Shown here: positions 33,290 to 44,499 of the stretch, piece after piece | Layout of the letters: each line of letters begins with the position of its first letter | Numbering within the stretch: the stretch's first letter is position 1 | Assembly (NCBI GenBank): GCA_007258455.2 | Contig: VDFB02193867.1 | Span: 530,134,863-530,198,862, forward strand | Origin: Sequoia sempervirens | Taxonomy: Eukaryota; Streptophyta; Pinopsida; Cupressales; Cupressaceae | Direction of reading: 5' to 3' | DNA length: 64,000 bases | Program-made: the position numbers and the translations under genes | The notes under the pieces: generated by a model | Database searches by the model: none | Seen by the model: the letters and a program-made list of their open reading frames with translations, nothing else | Told to the model about the DNA's origin: nothing

Positions 33290-34192
33290 TCATTTAAAGG
33301 ATGGCAGGAAAGTATCAAGGGGTGGTTGTTCAAGAGGTTGTATGGTTTGATCAATGTTAGACTCAGGTTGAAGCATGGTTTTTTCTATAATAGGAGGTGC
33401 GGAAGTGGACGGGGACAAGTTATGAAGAGACAATCCAGCTATCTTTTTGGCTTTAAACTTTTGATTAGCTATGAAAAAGAAGTCCTTTAGAGGGTTGATG
33501 GGTTCCATGGGTGTAGGCCAAAAGGCTTCTAATGAAAAATTACATTTGGAAGATAAAGGATTAAAGCCACTATTGTGTATGGTGAATATATCATTATCAT
33601 GTGGAAACTTCAAACACTTGTGAACAACTGATGCGGCCACTTTCACTGAGTGAAGCCAAGGGTGGCCTAGCCACAAAAAAAATTGGTCAGATTGTGGAAT
33701 AATTGAAAATGTTACCTCCAAAGTTTTAGGTCCTATTTGTAAGGGTAGCATGATCAATCCAATCATAGGGCATGCAAAACTAGTATTTGTCTTAATCCAT
33801 GTAGTTGGTTTATTATATGCATCTTGATATAGCTCATGTAATAGTAGAAACTCCTCTATGATCACATTCTTGCCACAAGTGGGATCTATTAATATCCCAT
33901 TATTGGTATTATTATATTTTCTCCTAGCTATGTAAAGAGGACCATCAGGAAGCTTTTGTAGTATGTCTTTAGCAAAAAAAGTGATATCAAGAGACTTAGT
34001 TGTTTGGCCCTTACAAAGGATAATGTCTATTATAGCCACTAGCTCGTCCATAAGAATTTTTGTAGTAATAGGGGGAGGTGTATCATCTTGTTCATTGTTT
34101 GTATCAACAGTCATTACATCAGTGGTTGAAGGTTCACTAGCCTTGAAAAATGAGGTAGTATGTTTAGGCATGGGATTATTGAAAATTTGCAA
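33290..34192 (-). CDS. Element D aspartic protease ORF
   Basis: An open frame of 300 codons. Residues about 95-110 carry GILIDPTCGKNVIIEEFLLL, the place of the retroviral-type protease active site; instead of D-T/S-G the sequence has D-P-T-C-G. The rest follows the Tat protease pattern: GLIMLPLQIGPKTLEVTFSI, FFLWLGHPWLHSVKVAASVV and HKCLKFPHDNDIFTI (usual GRPWLHxxxAVxSxxHxxLKFP). It would cut gag into its parts in the particle. The N-terminal third overlaps the end of the zinc-motif frame (34114-34524) in another register, so a frameshift separates gag from it. C-terminal 80 residues are unrecognised and Pro-rich. Confidence 0.7.
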   Translation of the reverse strand: MQIFNNPMPKHTTSFFKASEPSTTDVMTVDTNNEQDDTPPPITTKILMDELVAIIDIILCKGQTTKSLDITFFAKDILQKLPDGPLYIARRKYNNTNNGILIDPTCGKNVIIEEFLLLHELYQDAYNKPTTWIKTNTSFACPMIGLIMLPLQIGPKTLEVTFSIIPQSDQFFLWLGHPWLHSVKVAASVVHKCLKFPHDNDIFTIHNSGFNPLSSKCNFSLEAFWPTPMEPINPLKDFFFIANQKFKAKKIAGLSLHNLSPSTSAPPIIEKTMLQPESNIDQTIQPLEQPPLDTFLPSFK

Positions 34193-35924
34193 ATTCTAGT
34201 TAGGGTTGCAACAGACTTATTACCTTGATCATTAACACCCATAATGGACAGATGGCCTAAATCAATGGGGTCTTGAACTAAATGTTTTAGACACTTGTAG
34301 TTTTCAATGTCATGTCCATTGTGGTGATGAAAATGACAATAAGCATTAGGTTTGAAGGTGGGTGGTAAACGTTGGTTTGGATCAAGCGGTCTGATGGGTG
34401 GGAAAGTTAGCAAGCATTGTTGAATTAATTGATTCATTGTATTATGAAGGGTATCAAGTAGGGGAGTAAACTCTCTCATTGGTTCCCCATAGGTATAAGG
34501 CACCACTACTTTAACAACTACCACTTGATTTGGAATGGGTTGGGTTGGTTATGGTTGAGGTTGAGGAGGCAGATTAAACTACAAAAATCCTCTATTTGGT
34601 TTGCAGAAGTTTTGTTGGTTATTTTGGTGTTGATTGTTGTGTTCAAGTTTTTCTACTTGGTTAGAAGTGGATTTTGAATCATGACTTGAAACCAAATTAT
34701 GGTATTCACACAATGTTTTTCATAAATGCATAAATGAAGGGAATTTCATCATTGTTAATTTATCCTAAAGGTGTGTGTGCAAGTTTTCAATAAACATCTT
34801 TAATAGATGTGCATCAGGAATCTTGACATCAATTTGAGCATACACAGATTGGTATAGTGAAATAAAATCATTACTTTTTCATCTATGGTTTGTCTACATC
34901 GCATAAGGTCAGCCATTATCTTTTTAGGTGTCATATGAACTTTAAAGTGACTAATGAAAGCATCCACCAATTCATTGAATGAATAGAAAAAATGATTAGG
35001 CAAGTTGGAAAACAATTCTAAGGCAGTGTCTTTCAAGGTCCTTGGAAACAATTTGGCTAATAGTTTATCATCAAGGATGAAGTCACTACACAAAGTTGTA
35101 TAGGCATTAACATGGTTGAAAAGGTCTCCTTTTCCTCCATATTTCTCAAACCAATGCATTTATATCCCTTGTCGCATCAAGGTACGTAAGATTTCTAAGG
35201 ATAAGGGGATGCTACAGACATGATATGTAAGTGGAGCGGATTGACCTTGGATAATAGTGGAAAGTTGATGTTACATGGATGAACCGGTGGTAAGGAGTTG
35301 TGTAAGAAGGGGATTGGGGTATGTAGGTTGAGGTGGAAGGGAAAATGGTGATGGAGTGTAGGTGATGTGAGGGGAAGTGAAAGGAATACTATGAGGTGTG
35401 AAGGTGGTGGAAGGGACTTGTGATGCCACAAGAGAAGTAGGAATGCTAATGGAAATATGGAAAGAAGTAGCCTAATGCATAGTTGTATAGACTTGCGGAT
35501 TGGTATAAGTTGGTATGGAAGCTATGGTTGAAGGGGGAGGAACTTGAGGTCCTCCTTAGCTTATAGGAATGCTTACAGATTGGGTATTAGAGGAAGTATT
35601 TTTATTGTAAATCTCGACAATATTCTTCATCACTTGCAAGCCATCATCAATTTCAATCAAATGATGAAGATTATCAATGGAAGGTATGGCAGTTTGGGAA
35701 ATAGTTTCAAGTGACAAGTCTTGTTGTAAATGTACAAATTCTTCATGAATAAAAATGGCCTTGTCTTGAGGAAGAGAGTTGTTTTGGTTGTCAACATTCA
35801 TTGGATGAAAAGGTGAAGGTATAGAAGTGCTATTGTTAGGGCCTAATGCACCATTGTCCATACTAGGAGTAGGAGCTCTTGAGATCCCAAGGTCCATAAT
35901 GAAAGTGTTATCGTGGGATGCCAT
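34193..35924 (-). pseudogene. Element D gag remnant
   Basis: The start is likely the ATG at 35924 (MASHDNTFIMDLGI); the same start context is in C2. Next come a Ser/Pro-rich N-terminus, a coiled segment (FVHLQQDLSLETISQ, IDDGLQVMKNIVEIY), a Pro/Thr-rich linker (35195-35555) and the capsid-like retrotransposon gag domain at 34800-35159 (WFEKYGGKGDLFNHVNAYTT, FPRTLKDTALELFSNLP, FNELVDAFISHFKVHMTPK). A zinc-binding motif YCHFHHHNGHDIENYKCLKH lies near 34320. Frame breaks at about 35160, 34800 and 34530 inactivate it. It would form the particle shell and bind RNA. Confidence 0.85.
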
Positions 35925-36454
35925 GAATCTAAAACTTCTTCTCACCAAAGTATTATCAACGGGGCACCAAACACTCACATACAAGTAACACAAAGGATGG
36001 GTGAATGCAAATGCAAACTAATCTAAGAGTTTGAAATGAAAATAATAGAAATACTACTAACTGTAACTAAGATCTAACTACAGAAAAATAGAAATGCGGA
36101 AAAATGCCAAAAAAGTGCTAAAAATGTTGTTTAACAAGTGCAGAGGGACTGATTTTCCCTAGGTGGCGAATGAGTCCCAGTATGCAAATTTTTTGTATTT
36201 TACATAAATTTGAAGATGATTTTAATGTCCTATAGAATGCAAAGAATGATGCAGAATGTAGAATTTTAATTTTTTCAATGAGATGCAATGCAAAAATGAA
36301 ATCTAAATGAAGCTTTCACTAATGCAATATAAAATGTCCAAAAATGCAAAAACAAAACAATGTAAGAATTGAATGTTAATGCAAATGCAAACTAGGATGC
36401 AATATGTAAATGAAATAATAAATGAAAAGTGCTTAAAATTTGGGTTGACCAAAA
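35925..36454 (-). other. Element D 5' leader with primer-binding site
   Basis: Noncoding. Next to the LTR on the minus strand is TTTTGGTCAACCC (complement of 36442-36454), a candidate primer-binding site after a short spacer. Element B has TTTTGGTTAACCT in the same position. A hairpin copy is at 36145-36178, about 220 bases before the gag start. Confidence 0.6.
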
Positions 36455-38066
36455 TGAACCATAGATTTTTGGCTCTTAGGACTTCTCTAACTCTTCTAGG
36501 GTTTTTCACCTAAAAGGAGAGAGTTAGGCCAAAAATGTAAACTAGTTCATTCAAATAATGATATGTGTGATATTGTCTAATCTAAATGAAGTTAAATAAA
36601 TGCAATTGACTAATTTAAATGGATGAAAATGAATGCAAAAGTGAGATTTACACTATGTTTGAAAACACGCTATGATATGCAAACAATGAAGTAAATGAAG
36701 AAATTATGCAGAACTGAAAGGAAAAGGATGAATCTGAGTGCACCTGGATGAAGTGTGATGAATCTAGAGTGTTCTGAATGTAAGTTGAAATTACTGATTT
36801 TTCACAGTGGGACTCATTTTCCTAGGGTGGCGAATTAGTCCTCCTAGTCAAAAACAATCAGAAGCAAGCTTTTGTTTGTCGGGATCTGAAATCTAACAAA
36901 ATTCATATTTTCAGTCCTAAGGTGGGATTCATTTTCCATAGGTGGTGAATCAATCCTCTCCCAAATTTCTAAAATATTAGGAGACAACTCTACAACACCA
37001 GATCTAGGAATCACTACTTGTTTGATTGCCAAAGTCAATTTTGCAGAAAACGGACAGAAAACGTTCTCCAAGCTTGAAATAGACTTAAGTTGACTTGAAG
37101 CACCTAGTTTACTTGTAAACCAATCTTCAACACCAAAAACTTATCGAATATGCATACCTAGGTCTGCAAACAAACATGCAAATCTAGGGGGAAATGGTTT
37201 AAGGTTATTGAATAGGGGTTTTCCTTGGTCAAACCCTGTTTTTGGTAATCAAACTTTCAATAAAATAATGAAAATGATAAACTAATAGCATGCAATTGCT
37301 ATCAACTTACCAAACCGTTGATGATGCAAGTTCAAAGTAATGTCAATGGCTGCTTCAAAATGCTTGAATAGTGCTTGAAAAGATGTTGTAAAATGCTTGA
37401 ATGCTTGAGATGTAAGATGAAATGCTTGAATGAGTGAGGAGATCGTAGGAGATGTAAAATGAGATAAAAATCACATATTTATACACACTTGTGCCTTAGT
37501 TACCCATTCATACCTCATCATAGGCCAAGATCAAGTGATTTTGAATAAAATCTTGAAAGGAAATTTAAAATATTTTGAATTTGGGGCCAAGGGGGACTCA
37601 TTCACCACCCATGGTGAATGGGACCCACTTAGGACCTAAAAACAAGTGTCAGGAAATATGTTGTATTTAATGTTGTTTGTCAGGATAATACTCAAAAATA
37701 CACTTAATTAATCATATGAGAGTATAAAGGGGTCAAATAAAGCATGAGAAAAGGATAAATAGTGAAGATGTGCCTAGAAAAGCATGAAATTTTGTTACAA
37801 GACTTTACAATACTTCAAAATAGGACTTGTTGATGAAAAAAAGGTGATTTTTAAGTGAATTTCAATAAATAGAGTCTAGAAGAATGTAGAAATGTTTTAC
37901 GACACTTCACAACACCTTCACAAGTTGTCATTATTTGAGTTTTAGTACCTAAATAAGGATGTTCAAGCCATCTTACAACATAAAATTAGAGCAACATAGT
38001 TCCAACACCATGAAAAAAGACCTAAAAGGCCATGAAAATGACAAGGGGCCATTTTTCTACGGCACA
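36455..38066 (-). mobile_element. Element D 5' LTR
   Basis: The plus-strand limits are TGAACCATAG and CTACGGCACA. It aligns with 29299-30920 with scattered substitutions and few indels. Hairpins at 36809-36842, 36924-36956 and 37592-37626 are in the same places as in the 3' LTR. A TATA box (complement of CATATTTATACAC, near 37473) would direct transcription leftward. Confidence 0.88.
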
Positions 38067-38071
38067 CTAAG

Positions 38072-38509
38072 TACCCTTTTAGCTAAAATCTACTCTAGAA
38101 TAGTCACCTAGAACTTGGATTGATTCGCCACTATTGGCGAATGAGTCTCACTAGGCCTAAAAGTGAACAATTTCAAAATTTTAGAGCTCCATTTCATCTT
38201 CTAGGTGCACACTTCTAGTTTTTCAGTTTGTTGTTTCAGTTTATTTGAATTTCTAGGTCATTCATTAAGGCGTTGCATCAAAATAGGGTTTTATTTTACA
38301 TCTTGCATTTCATCCTTCATTTCATTATCTTTCCAAGTCTAAACTTGGTGGTGAACCCCTCAATAGATCCTAATCAAACCTCCTAATAATAGCCCTTAGC
38401 TAGATCTGTTGTTTCCTTTCTATTCTTGGGGTAAGGATCTTTAGGGCTATCCTTGAATGATTGGTAGAGAAACATTATTATCCTAGGTCCAAAAACCTAT
38501 GGTACCACA
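38072..38509 (+). mobile_element. C2 5' LTR, right part (after element D)
   Basis: The C2 LTR resumes after the CTAAG duplication. It carries a hairpin copy at 38117-38150 and ends near GGTACCACA (38509), preceded by GGTCCAAAAACCTATGGTA, which matches the end of D's LTR (GAGCCAAAAATCTATGGTTCA region). The combined LTR is about 1.95 kb, longer than D's because of extra U3 modules. Confidence 0.55.
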
Positions 38510-39060
38510 TTTTTCACGTAAAATTTTTGATGAACCTACATTTAGAACACCTTAAAATCTAATTTGGAGTGCATTTTCCTCTTAGATCTAGTTTGCATTA
38601 ACATTGCATTAGGGTTTGCATTGGTTAAGTTGAATTCTAGGGTTTCAATATTGCATTAGTGAAAGCTCATTTAGCTTGCATTTGTGCATTTAAATTTATT
38701 TAAAATAAAGTTATTTCTATAGTTGCACTTAAGATTCAGGTGATACAACATAGAAGGTATCAAAAATTCACTAAAAATCACTAAAAATTATCAAAAAAAT
38801 CATCCACTAGGACTCATTCGCCACTTTGGGTGAATCAATCCCTTTGCATATTCAGCAATGCTTTTTTTCGGTTGAATTTCCTATTTTTGAGTTTTTGTTT
38901 GTTGTTACTACCTTTTTGTTTCAGTTTCCAAAAATTTTGTTACAATTATTTCATTGTTCTTAGCTTATATTGCATTTGTATTCACATTGCATTTAATAGA
39001 CCTTGCATAAGTATTTGGTGTCCTATTTCTAATACTATAGTGAGACAAAGTTTGAGACTC
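38510..39060 (+). other. C2 5' leader
   Basis: Noncoding sequence homologous to D's leader (GCATTAGTGAAAGCTCATTT; GCATTTGTATTCACATTGC). It has a hairpin copy at 38810-38842. An open frame begins at 38830, but its first 77 codons correspond to leader sequence in D and are unlikely to be translated. Confidence 0.6.
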
Positions 39061-40135
39061 ATGTCATCCCATGATAGTAAAATCATTGTGGATATTGGGT
39101 TACCTAACTCTTTCACTACTACTGTTAACACTAGCACACTAGGTATGGATCATACCCTTAACAACTCTTTGCCTTCAAGTAGTGTGCCTCATGTTGAAAC
39201 AAGAATTGATGATATCCCCCAAGAAAACATAAGCCAAATTCATGAAGACCTAGCAAACTTACAACATCAAATAAGCCTTGAAAACATTTCAACTACTACA
39301 ATTCCTACCATAGAGAACATTCATCACATTCTTGAAAGAGAAGATGGAATTGAACTTATGAGAAATATAGTTCAAATCTTTGGCAAAAATATCCCCTCAA
39401 CCACTAATGGTTTTCAAACTGTAAACAATGTCACAAGCCAAGGAGGAACTAGCATTCCTCTCACAAGCATTATCTCCATTCCTACCTATACAAGTGCTCA
39501 CATGACAAAAACAACACAACCAAATAGTAATGTGATACCTTCCTTAGGAATTTCCTCTAGCATTCCTAATACCTTTGTGGCATCCCACATTATATCTCCT
39601 ACGACTTTACCACCTATGAGCATCCCATTCACTTGCCCTTCGAACACATACACCCCTCCACCTTTTTCACCTACATCCCATAACACAAGAAATGACCCTC
39701 TCATAGCTCAACTTTTCCAAATACTTTCATCCATTCAAAAGAAAATTTCCACCATCAACCAAAATCAAAATGGCCCACCTACATACTAAGTCAAAAGCAG
39801 CCCATTGTCCTTGGAGATATTATGAACACCAATGCCACAAGGTGTAGAAGTGCCTATATTTGAGAAATACAGAGGGAAGGGAGATACTTCTAACCATTTC
39901 AATGCCTATATAGCCTTGTGTAGTGATTTCATCCTTGATGATAATATTTTGGATAAAATTTTCCCTAGATCCTTGAAGGACACCACCTTGGAATGGTTTT
40001 CTTCACTACCAAACAACTCAATTTGTTCATTTAATGAGCTTGTGCAAGCATTTTTTAACCATTTCCAAGTTCATATTTCACCTAAACTAACCTTGGAAGA
40101 TTTGATGAGATGTAAGAAAGACACAAATGAAAAGG
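39061..40135 (+). pseudogene. C2 gag, truncated by element F
   Basis: Open from the ATG at 39061 (MSSHDSKIIVDIGLPNSFTT) to 39789, then a frame break, then 39832-40135. The N-terminal part has FHEDLANLQ-like and IELMRNIVQIFGKNI segments that match D's gag and a Pro/Thr-rich linker (CPSNTYTPPPFSPTS). The second part is the gag domain: IFEKYRGKGDTSNHFNAYIA, FPRSLKDTTLEWFSSLPNNS, FNELVQAFFNHFQVHISPK, LEDLMRCKKDTNEKV. At 40136 it is cut within the gag domain by the LTR of F; the last codons of the open frame (to 40182) come from that LTR. Confidence 0.85.
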
Positions 40136-41765
40136 TGAAACATAGATTTTTGGGACCCTATAGACTACCCTTACACTTCTAGGGTTTTTCACCTAAAAGG
40201 AGAGAGATAGGGAAAAAAATGATTATGTGTCACTCAAATTAGGATGTATGTGATGTGATGTGATGTGATGTAAACAAAGTTAACTAAATGCAATTGACTT
40301 ATCTAGGTGACTGAAAATGAATGCAAAACTAATATTTATGACTTGTTTGAAAACATGGTGTGAAATGAAAATAACTATGTAAATGAAGAAATTATGCAGA
40401 ACAAAAAGAGATGGGATGAAACAGAGTGCACCTAGGAAAAGTGTGATGATTCTGGAGTGTTCTAGATGCTAATGAATTTTACTAATCTTACATAGTGGGA
40501 CTCATTCGCCTAGGGTGGCAAATCAGTCCACCTATTGGTGAAAAACTATCAGGAGCTATTTTCTGTCTATCGAGATTCGAAATATGACAAAACTGAAGTT
40601 TCTGGTCCTAAGGTGGACTCATTCACCATAGGTGGCAAATCAGTCCTCCCCCAAATTCCTGAAAAATTGGGAGACAACTCTACAACACTAGATCTAAGAA
40701 TGTTTGTTTGTCAGGTTGTCGAAGTCAAATTTGTAGAAAATGGAAAAATAACTCTCTCCAAGCTTGATTTTGACTTAAGTTGACTTGAAGCACCTAGTTG
40801 ACTTGAAAATCACTCTTCAACACCTAATAACCTGTCAAATTTGCAAAGGGCTGCAAACAAACAAGCAAAAAGTGGGAAAATGATTAGAGATTAGTGAATA
40901 GAGGTTTGCCTTGGTCAAACCCCACTTTTGGTAATTAAACCCTTGAAAAGACAATGTAATGAAAGAGAAAGATAAACTAATAACATGCAAGTGCTATCAA
41001 CTCACCTAACTCTTGATGATGCAATTCTGAATTAATGTTAAAGGCTGCTTCAAAGTGCTTGAATAGTGCTTGAATTGTTGATGTAAAATGCTTGAATGCT
41101 TGAATGAATGAGGAGATTTTAGGAGGATATTGCTTGAATGACTTAGGAGATGTAAAATTAGGTAAAAATCACTTATTATACAATTCTTGTGCCTTAGTAT
41201 CCATTCATACCTCATCACAAGCCGACATCAAGTAATTTTGAATAAAATACTGAAAGGAAATTTGAAATATTTTGAATTCGGGGCCAAGGGGGACTCATTC
41301 GCCACCCATGGCGAATGGGTCCCACCTAGGACCTAAAAACATGTGTCAAGAAAAATGTTGTGTTTAATGTTATTTGTCATGATAACATTCAAAAATACAC
41401 TTAATTATGTCATATGAGGGCATAAATAGACAAAGTAAAGCATGAGAAGGGTGTAAATAGTGAAAATATGCCTAGAAGAGCATGAAATCTTGTTACAAGA
41501 CTTTACAACACTTCAAAATAGGGCTTATTGATGTTTGAAAAGGTGGTTTTTAGGTGAATTGCATTAAATAGAGTCTAGAAGAATGTAGAAATTTCTTACA
41601 ACACTTCACAACACCTTCACAAGACATTGTTCTTTGAGTTTTAATACCTAAATAAGCATGTTCAAGCCATGATACAACATAAAATTAAAGCAACATAGTT
41701 CCAAAACCATGAAACAAGACCTAAAAGGCCATGAAAATGACAAGGGACCATTTTTCTATGACAGA
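40136..41765 (-). mobile_element. Element F 3' LTR
   Basis: Plus-strand limits TGAAACATAG and CTATGACAGA. It follows D's LTRs along its length, with a short rearrangement near 40150-40180. Hairpins at 40497-40530, 40613-40649 and 41290-41323; the last is the best copy in the window. The microsatellite GATGTGATGTGATGTGATG lies near 40252-40270. Confidence 0.85.
41290..41323. repeat. Recurrent hairpin, best copy
   Basis: Stem arms GGGACTCATTCGCCA (41290-41304) and TGGCGAATGGGTCCC (41309-41323) pair at 14 of 15 positions with one G-T, around the loop CCCA. The same hairpin occurs at 13510, 24550, 25629, 27467, 28348, 28389, 29229, 29653, 29771, 30447, 36145, 36809, 36924, 37592, 38117, 38810, 40497 and 40613 (starts, each about 31-37 bases). 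All lie in LTRs or leaders of C0, C2, D and F. None was seen in elements A, B, G, H or the copia remnants. Confidence 0.85.
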
Positions 41766-43050
41766 TTTAGCCCCCACTTTAGTGAGAGGATGAACTTGCT
41801 TCAAACTCACACTAAAGTAGCCATGAATGTCGAGGGGAGGGTTCAAATGCACTTGCATTTGCAAGATGGAATTACAACAATCAAGAGGGGTGATCAAGCC
41901 CCTAGGATGAAGATCCCATGGAAAAATAAGCATAAGAAGAAAGGAACACACATTGTGTTCAAAAGAATTGAATAAAGCTTTGATCGTCAATCCAACTAGT
42001 TGTGAAAAGAGATCTAGGCTAATTGTTTAAAAAATAGAATGTGTACCCACTCTAGGGCCACAAAAATTTAGGTTGTCCATGGGATGAGAAGGCCTGACTG
42101 TATACTCACTCTAGGGCCATGGAACTAGTTGTTCGTGGGGTGAGAGAGCCCAAAAAGTAAGATACATATGCTAGTTGGTATGCACTCACAAAACACAAGG
42201 GGTGGCTATGGGGAAAATTCATGCTGCTAGGTGGGCTTCCCATTCAACCATGCCAAAGTTATACCCATTTGATAACTTTAACAAGGTGCCACAAAGCAAA
42301 AGAAATGTTTATGAACAAAAAGACAAGGTACCACAGGCATGGAAAAGATGTTCAAAGGAGTCTTGTTCACTTTATGCAAGGTCAGTCACTTAGGTAACAT
42401 TGTATCTAATGTCTCCAAGGGAGGACCAATCAAAGAATAGTATATTCACAACTTAGGGGATGTAGTGTGTCGCATCAAGCCACCAAGAGGAATGTAGTAT
42501 GCTAAGATAGATCACACTTATGAAGGACATCACACCCAATGTCATCCACAAAGTGGTGAATGCATCGCACAAACAACAAGGCTACACTAAGAACCAAGAA
42601 TGCAAAATGTAAAATGTGAAATGTGAAAAGATGTTCAAAGGAGTCTTGTTCACTTTATGCAAGGTCAGTCACTTAGGGAACATTGTATCTAATGTCTCCA
42701 AGAGAGGACCAATTAAAGAATAGTATATTCACAACTTAGGGGATGCAGTGTGTCGCATCAGGCCACCAAGAGGAATGTAGTATGCTAAGATAGATCACAC
42801 TTATGAAGGACATCACATCCAATGTCATCCACAAAGTGGTGAATGCATCGCACAAACAACAAGGCTACGCTAAGAACCAAGAATGCAAATGAATTGATGG
42901 TAATGTATGCCCCCCACTTTAAAGGAATTGCTACACATTGTTCTATGAGCAATTACTTTAAAGTAGAGAAGAAAATAAAAAGAAAAAAGAAAAAAAGACA
43001 TGAGAGCCAACTTGGAAAGCCCTATTCCAAGTCATATGTTTCGAAGTTAG
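41766..43050 (-). other. Element F polypurine tract and 3' leader, outer part
   Basis: The tract is the complement of TTTAGCCCCCACTTTAGTG (41766-41784). The rest is noncoding and homologous to D's 3' leader. It ends at the duplicated target GTTAG where element G was inserted. Open frames 41709-41990, 42175-42393 and 42843-43058 are not genes. Confidence 0.75.
42342..42889. repeat. 283-bp tandem duplication in F's 3' leader
   Basis: Two head-to-tail copies starting GAAAAGATGTTCAAAGGAGT at 42342 and 42625, a period of 283 bases. They differ at only a few positions (for example AGGGAGG versus AGAGAGG, and GGATGTAG versus GGATGCAG). D has this segment once. The low divergence shows it formed well after F's insertion or shortly before it. 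Confidence 0.9.
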
Positions 43051-43865
43051 TGGTGTAGCCACGGTTGGAGGGTCCTCAGAGAGAACAATCTGAACCATGC
43101 AACAAGAGTGACACAATGAAATAAATAACAAATATGGAGGTAAATGCAGATTAACACATTCTCATTAATAGAAATCTTAGTTACATTTAGCTGGCAACAT
43201 CCGAGCTTACAAATTTGGCTCATGGGCTTGACCAAATATGCAACATTCTAATAGGGTCCTATATGTGAGTTGAGCTCTTACAAATTAGATCAAACTTAAT
43301 CTCTTAATCCATTACTAACTCTATTGCCTCTTCTAACAATTGATTACAAGTTTTATACTATATATGTGATTTTGGAATCATCTGCGTCAACCAAAGATCA
43401 TCACATTTTCCAATGAAAGAAAATATGACGGGCACATGAACAAGTTGGCCTCAAATTTGAATTACTCCATCAATGGGTACATAAGATGAAGTGTGGACCT
43501 ATAATGAAGGTTTAGGACACTCAAAGTAACATTTAAAATCACATCGTTAAGATCTATAAGTCACGGGAATGATCCATGAATGATCAGATTAGCGGTTAGG
43601 CTTGAAAACTATTCTGGTGTCAGTTCAAGAAACTGTCATGAAATCTAGAATCGATAACTTTCCAAAAAATGATCCAACCTTGCTGAAATCTTGGAATAAG
43701 GAAAATGATCATGTCCATGATGTACGTAGAGATCCACAGGGTCTAGTGATCAAAGATGATGAATCCACCAACATGAACTGAGAAAGAACAAAACAAAGAA
43801 AAAATGAAAGGAAAATATTTTTGGTTGATGCAAGATTACCAAGAACCAAGGATGCTATTGCATCA
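43051..43865 (-). mobile_element. Element G 3' LTR
   Basis: Plus-strand limits TGGTGTAGCC and TTGCATCA, exactly 815 bases, the same as the other LTR. On its own strand it starts TGATGCAATAG and ends GGCTACACCA. Numerous substitutions separate the two copies, so the insertion is not recent. No strong purine tract is visible next to it. Confidence 0.9.
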
Positions 43866-43904
43866 TACATTCGGGGTTAATGAAAAGTGAGTCTCTCACT
43901 TTAC

Positions 43905-44459
43905 AGGGGCCAAAGTAAAACCAAGATGGTCTACCTCATCCTGAGAAATCCATGAAGAGTCCTCCACTAGTCTGCTTTTCTACTTCACAAGATATTCGTT
44001 GTACTATCTTCCACAATTCTTCCTCCCATCTCTGATATCCAGAATCTCCTCAATCTCATCTGACTATTGTTTATGAAACCGATTCTCTAATTTCACTATA
44101 TTGTCCTCACTAAATTCTACTTCATAATATTGATGTAGGTCTACAATGTTGAATATAGGAAATATACCCATACCATCTGGTAACTCCACTTTGTATGCAT
44201 TTCCTGAATCAAACTTCTTCAAGATACTACAAGGTCCAAACTTCCTCATCTTCAGCTTGTATGTCCCAACTAGAAATATTTCCTTCCTCAAATATACCAT
44301 CACTTCATCTCCAATTTTGAACTCATTATGTCTCCTCTTCTCATTTTCCTTCTCCTTATACCTCTGGTTCATATCTTCCAATTGTTGTTTCACTTGAGTA
44401 TGTATTTTCTTCATGTGTTTCGCAAATTCCTCTACTTTTGCACTCCTTTTATCTTCCAT
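43905..44459 (-). pseudogene. Element G integrase C-terminus and chromodomain
   Basis: An open frame (44064-44459) covers the integrase tail: FKIGDEVMVYLRKEIFLVGT, MRKFGPCSILKKFDSGNAYK (GPF/Y-type module) and FPIFNIVDLHQYY. After one stop the frame continues through EEILDIRDGRK, YNEYLVK and SRLVEDSSWISQDEVDHLG (43905-44060), a chromodomain in which the middle Trp of YLVKWK has become a stop. Chromodomains direct insertion to marked chromatin, which makes this element a chromovirus. Confidence 0.85.
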
Positions 44460-44499
44460 ACTAATGTCTCTTAACTCTGATATACCTCTAGGATGAATT

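Larger units (their letters stand above)
29299..38066 (-). mobile_element. Element D: complete non-autonomous LTR element with gag and protease only
   Basis: An 8.77 kb element on the minus strand with two 1.6 kb LTRs. It is flanked by a perfect 5-base duplication CTAAG (29294-29298 and 38067-38071). Reading order on its sense strand: 5' LTR, leader, gag, zinc region, protease, an acidic unknown ORF, a 94-bp minisatellite, a noncoding 3' leader, polypurine tract, 3' LTR. No RT, RNase H or integrase is present and there is no room for them, so it must have moved with enzymes made by another element. It is inserted in C2's 5' LTR. Confidence 0.88.

Noticed and set aside
38830..39060. N-terminal extension of C2 gag with a hydrophobic start that resembles a signal peptide
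   Set aside because: The corresponding sequence in D is untranslated leader and the conserved start context is at 39061. The hydrophobic run is T-rich leader sequence.
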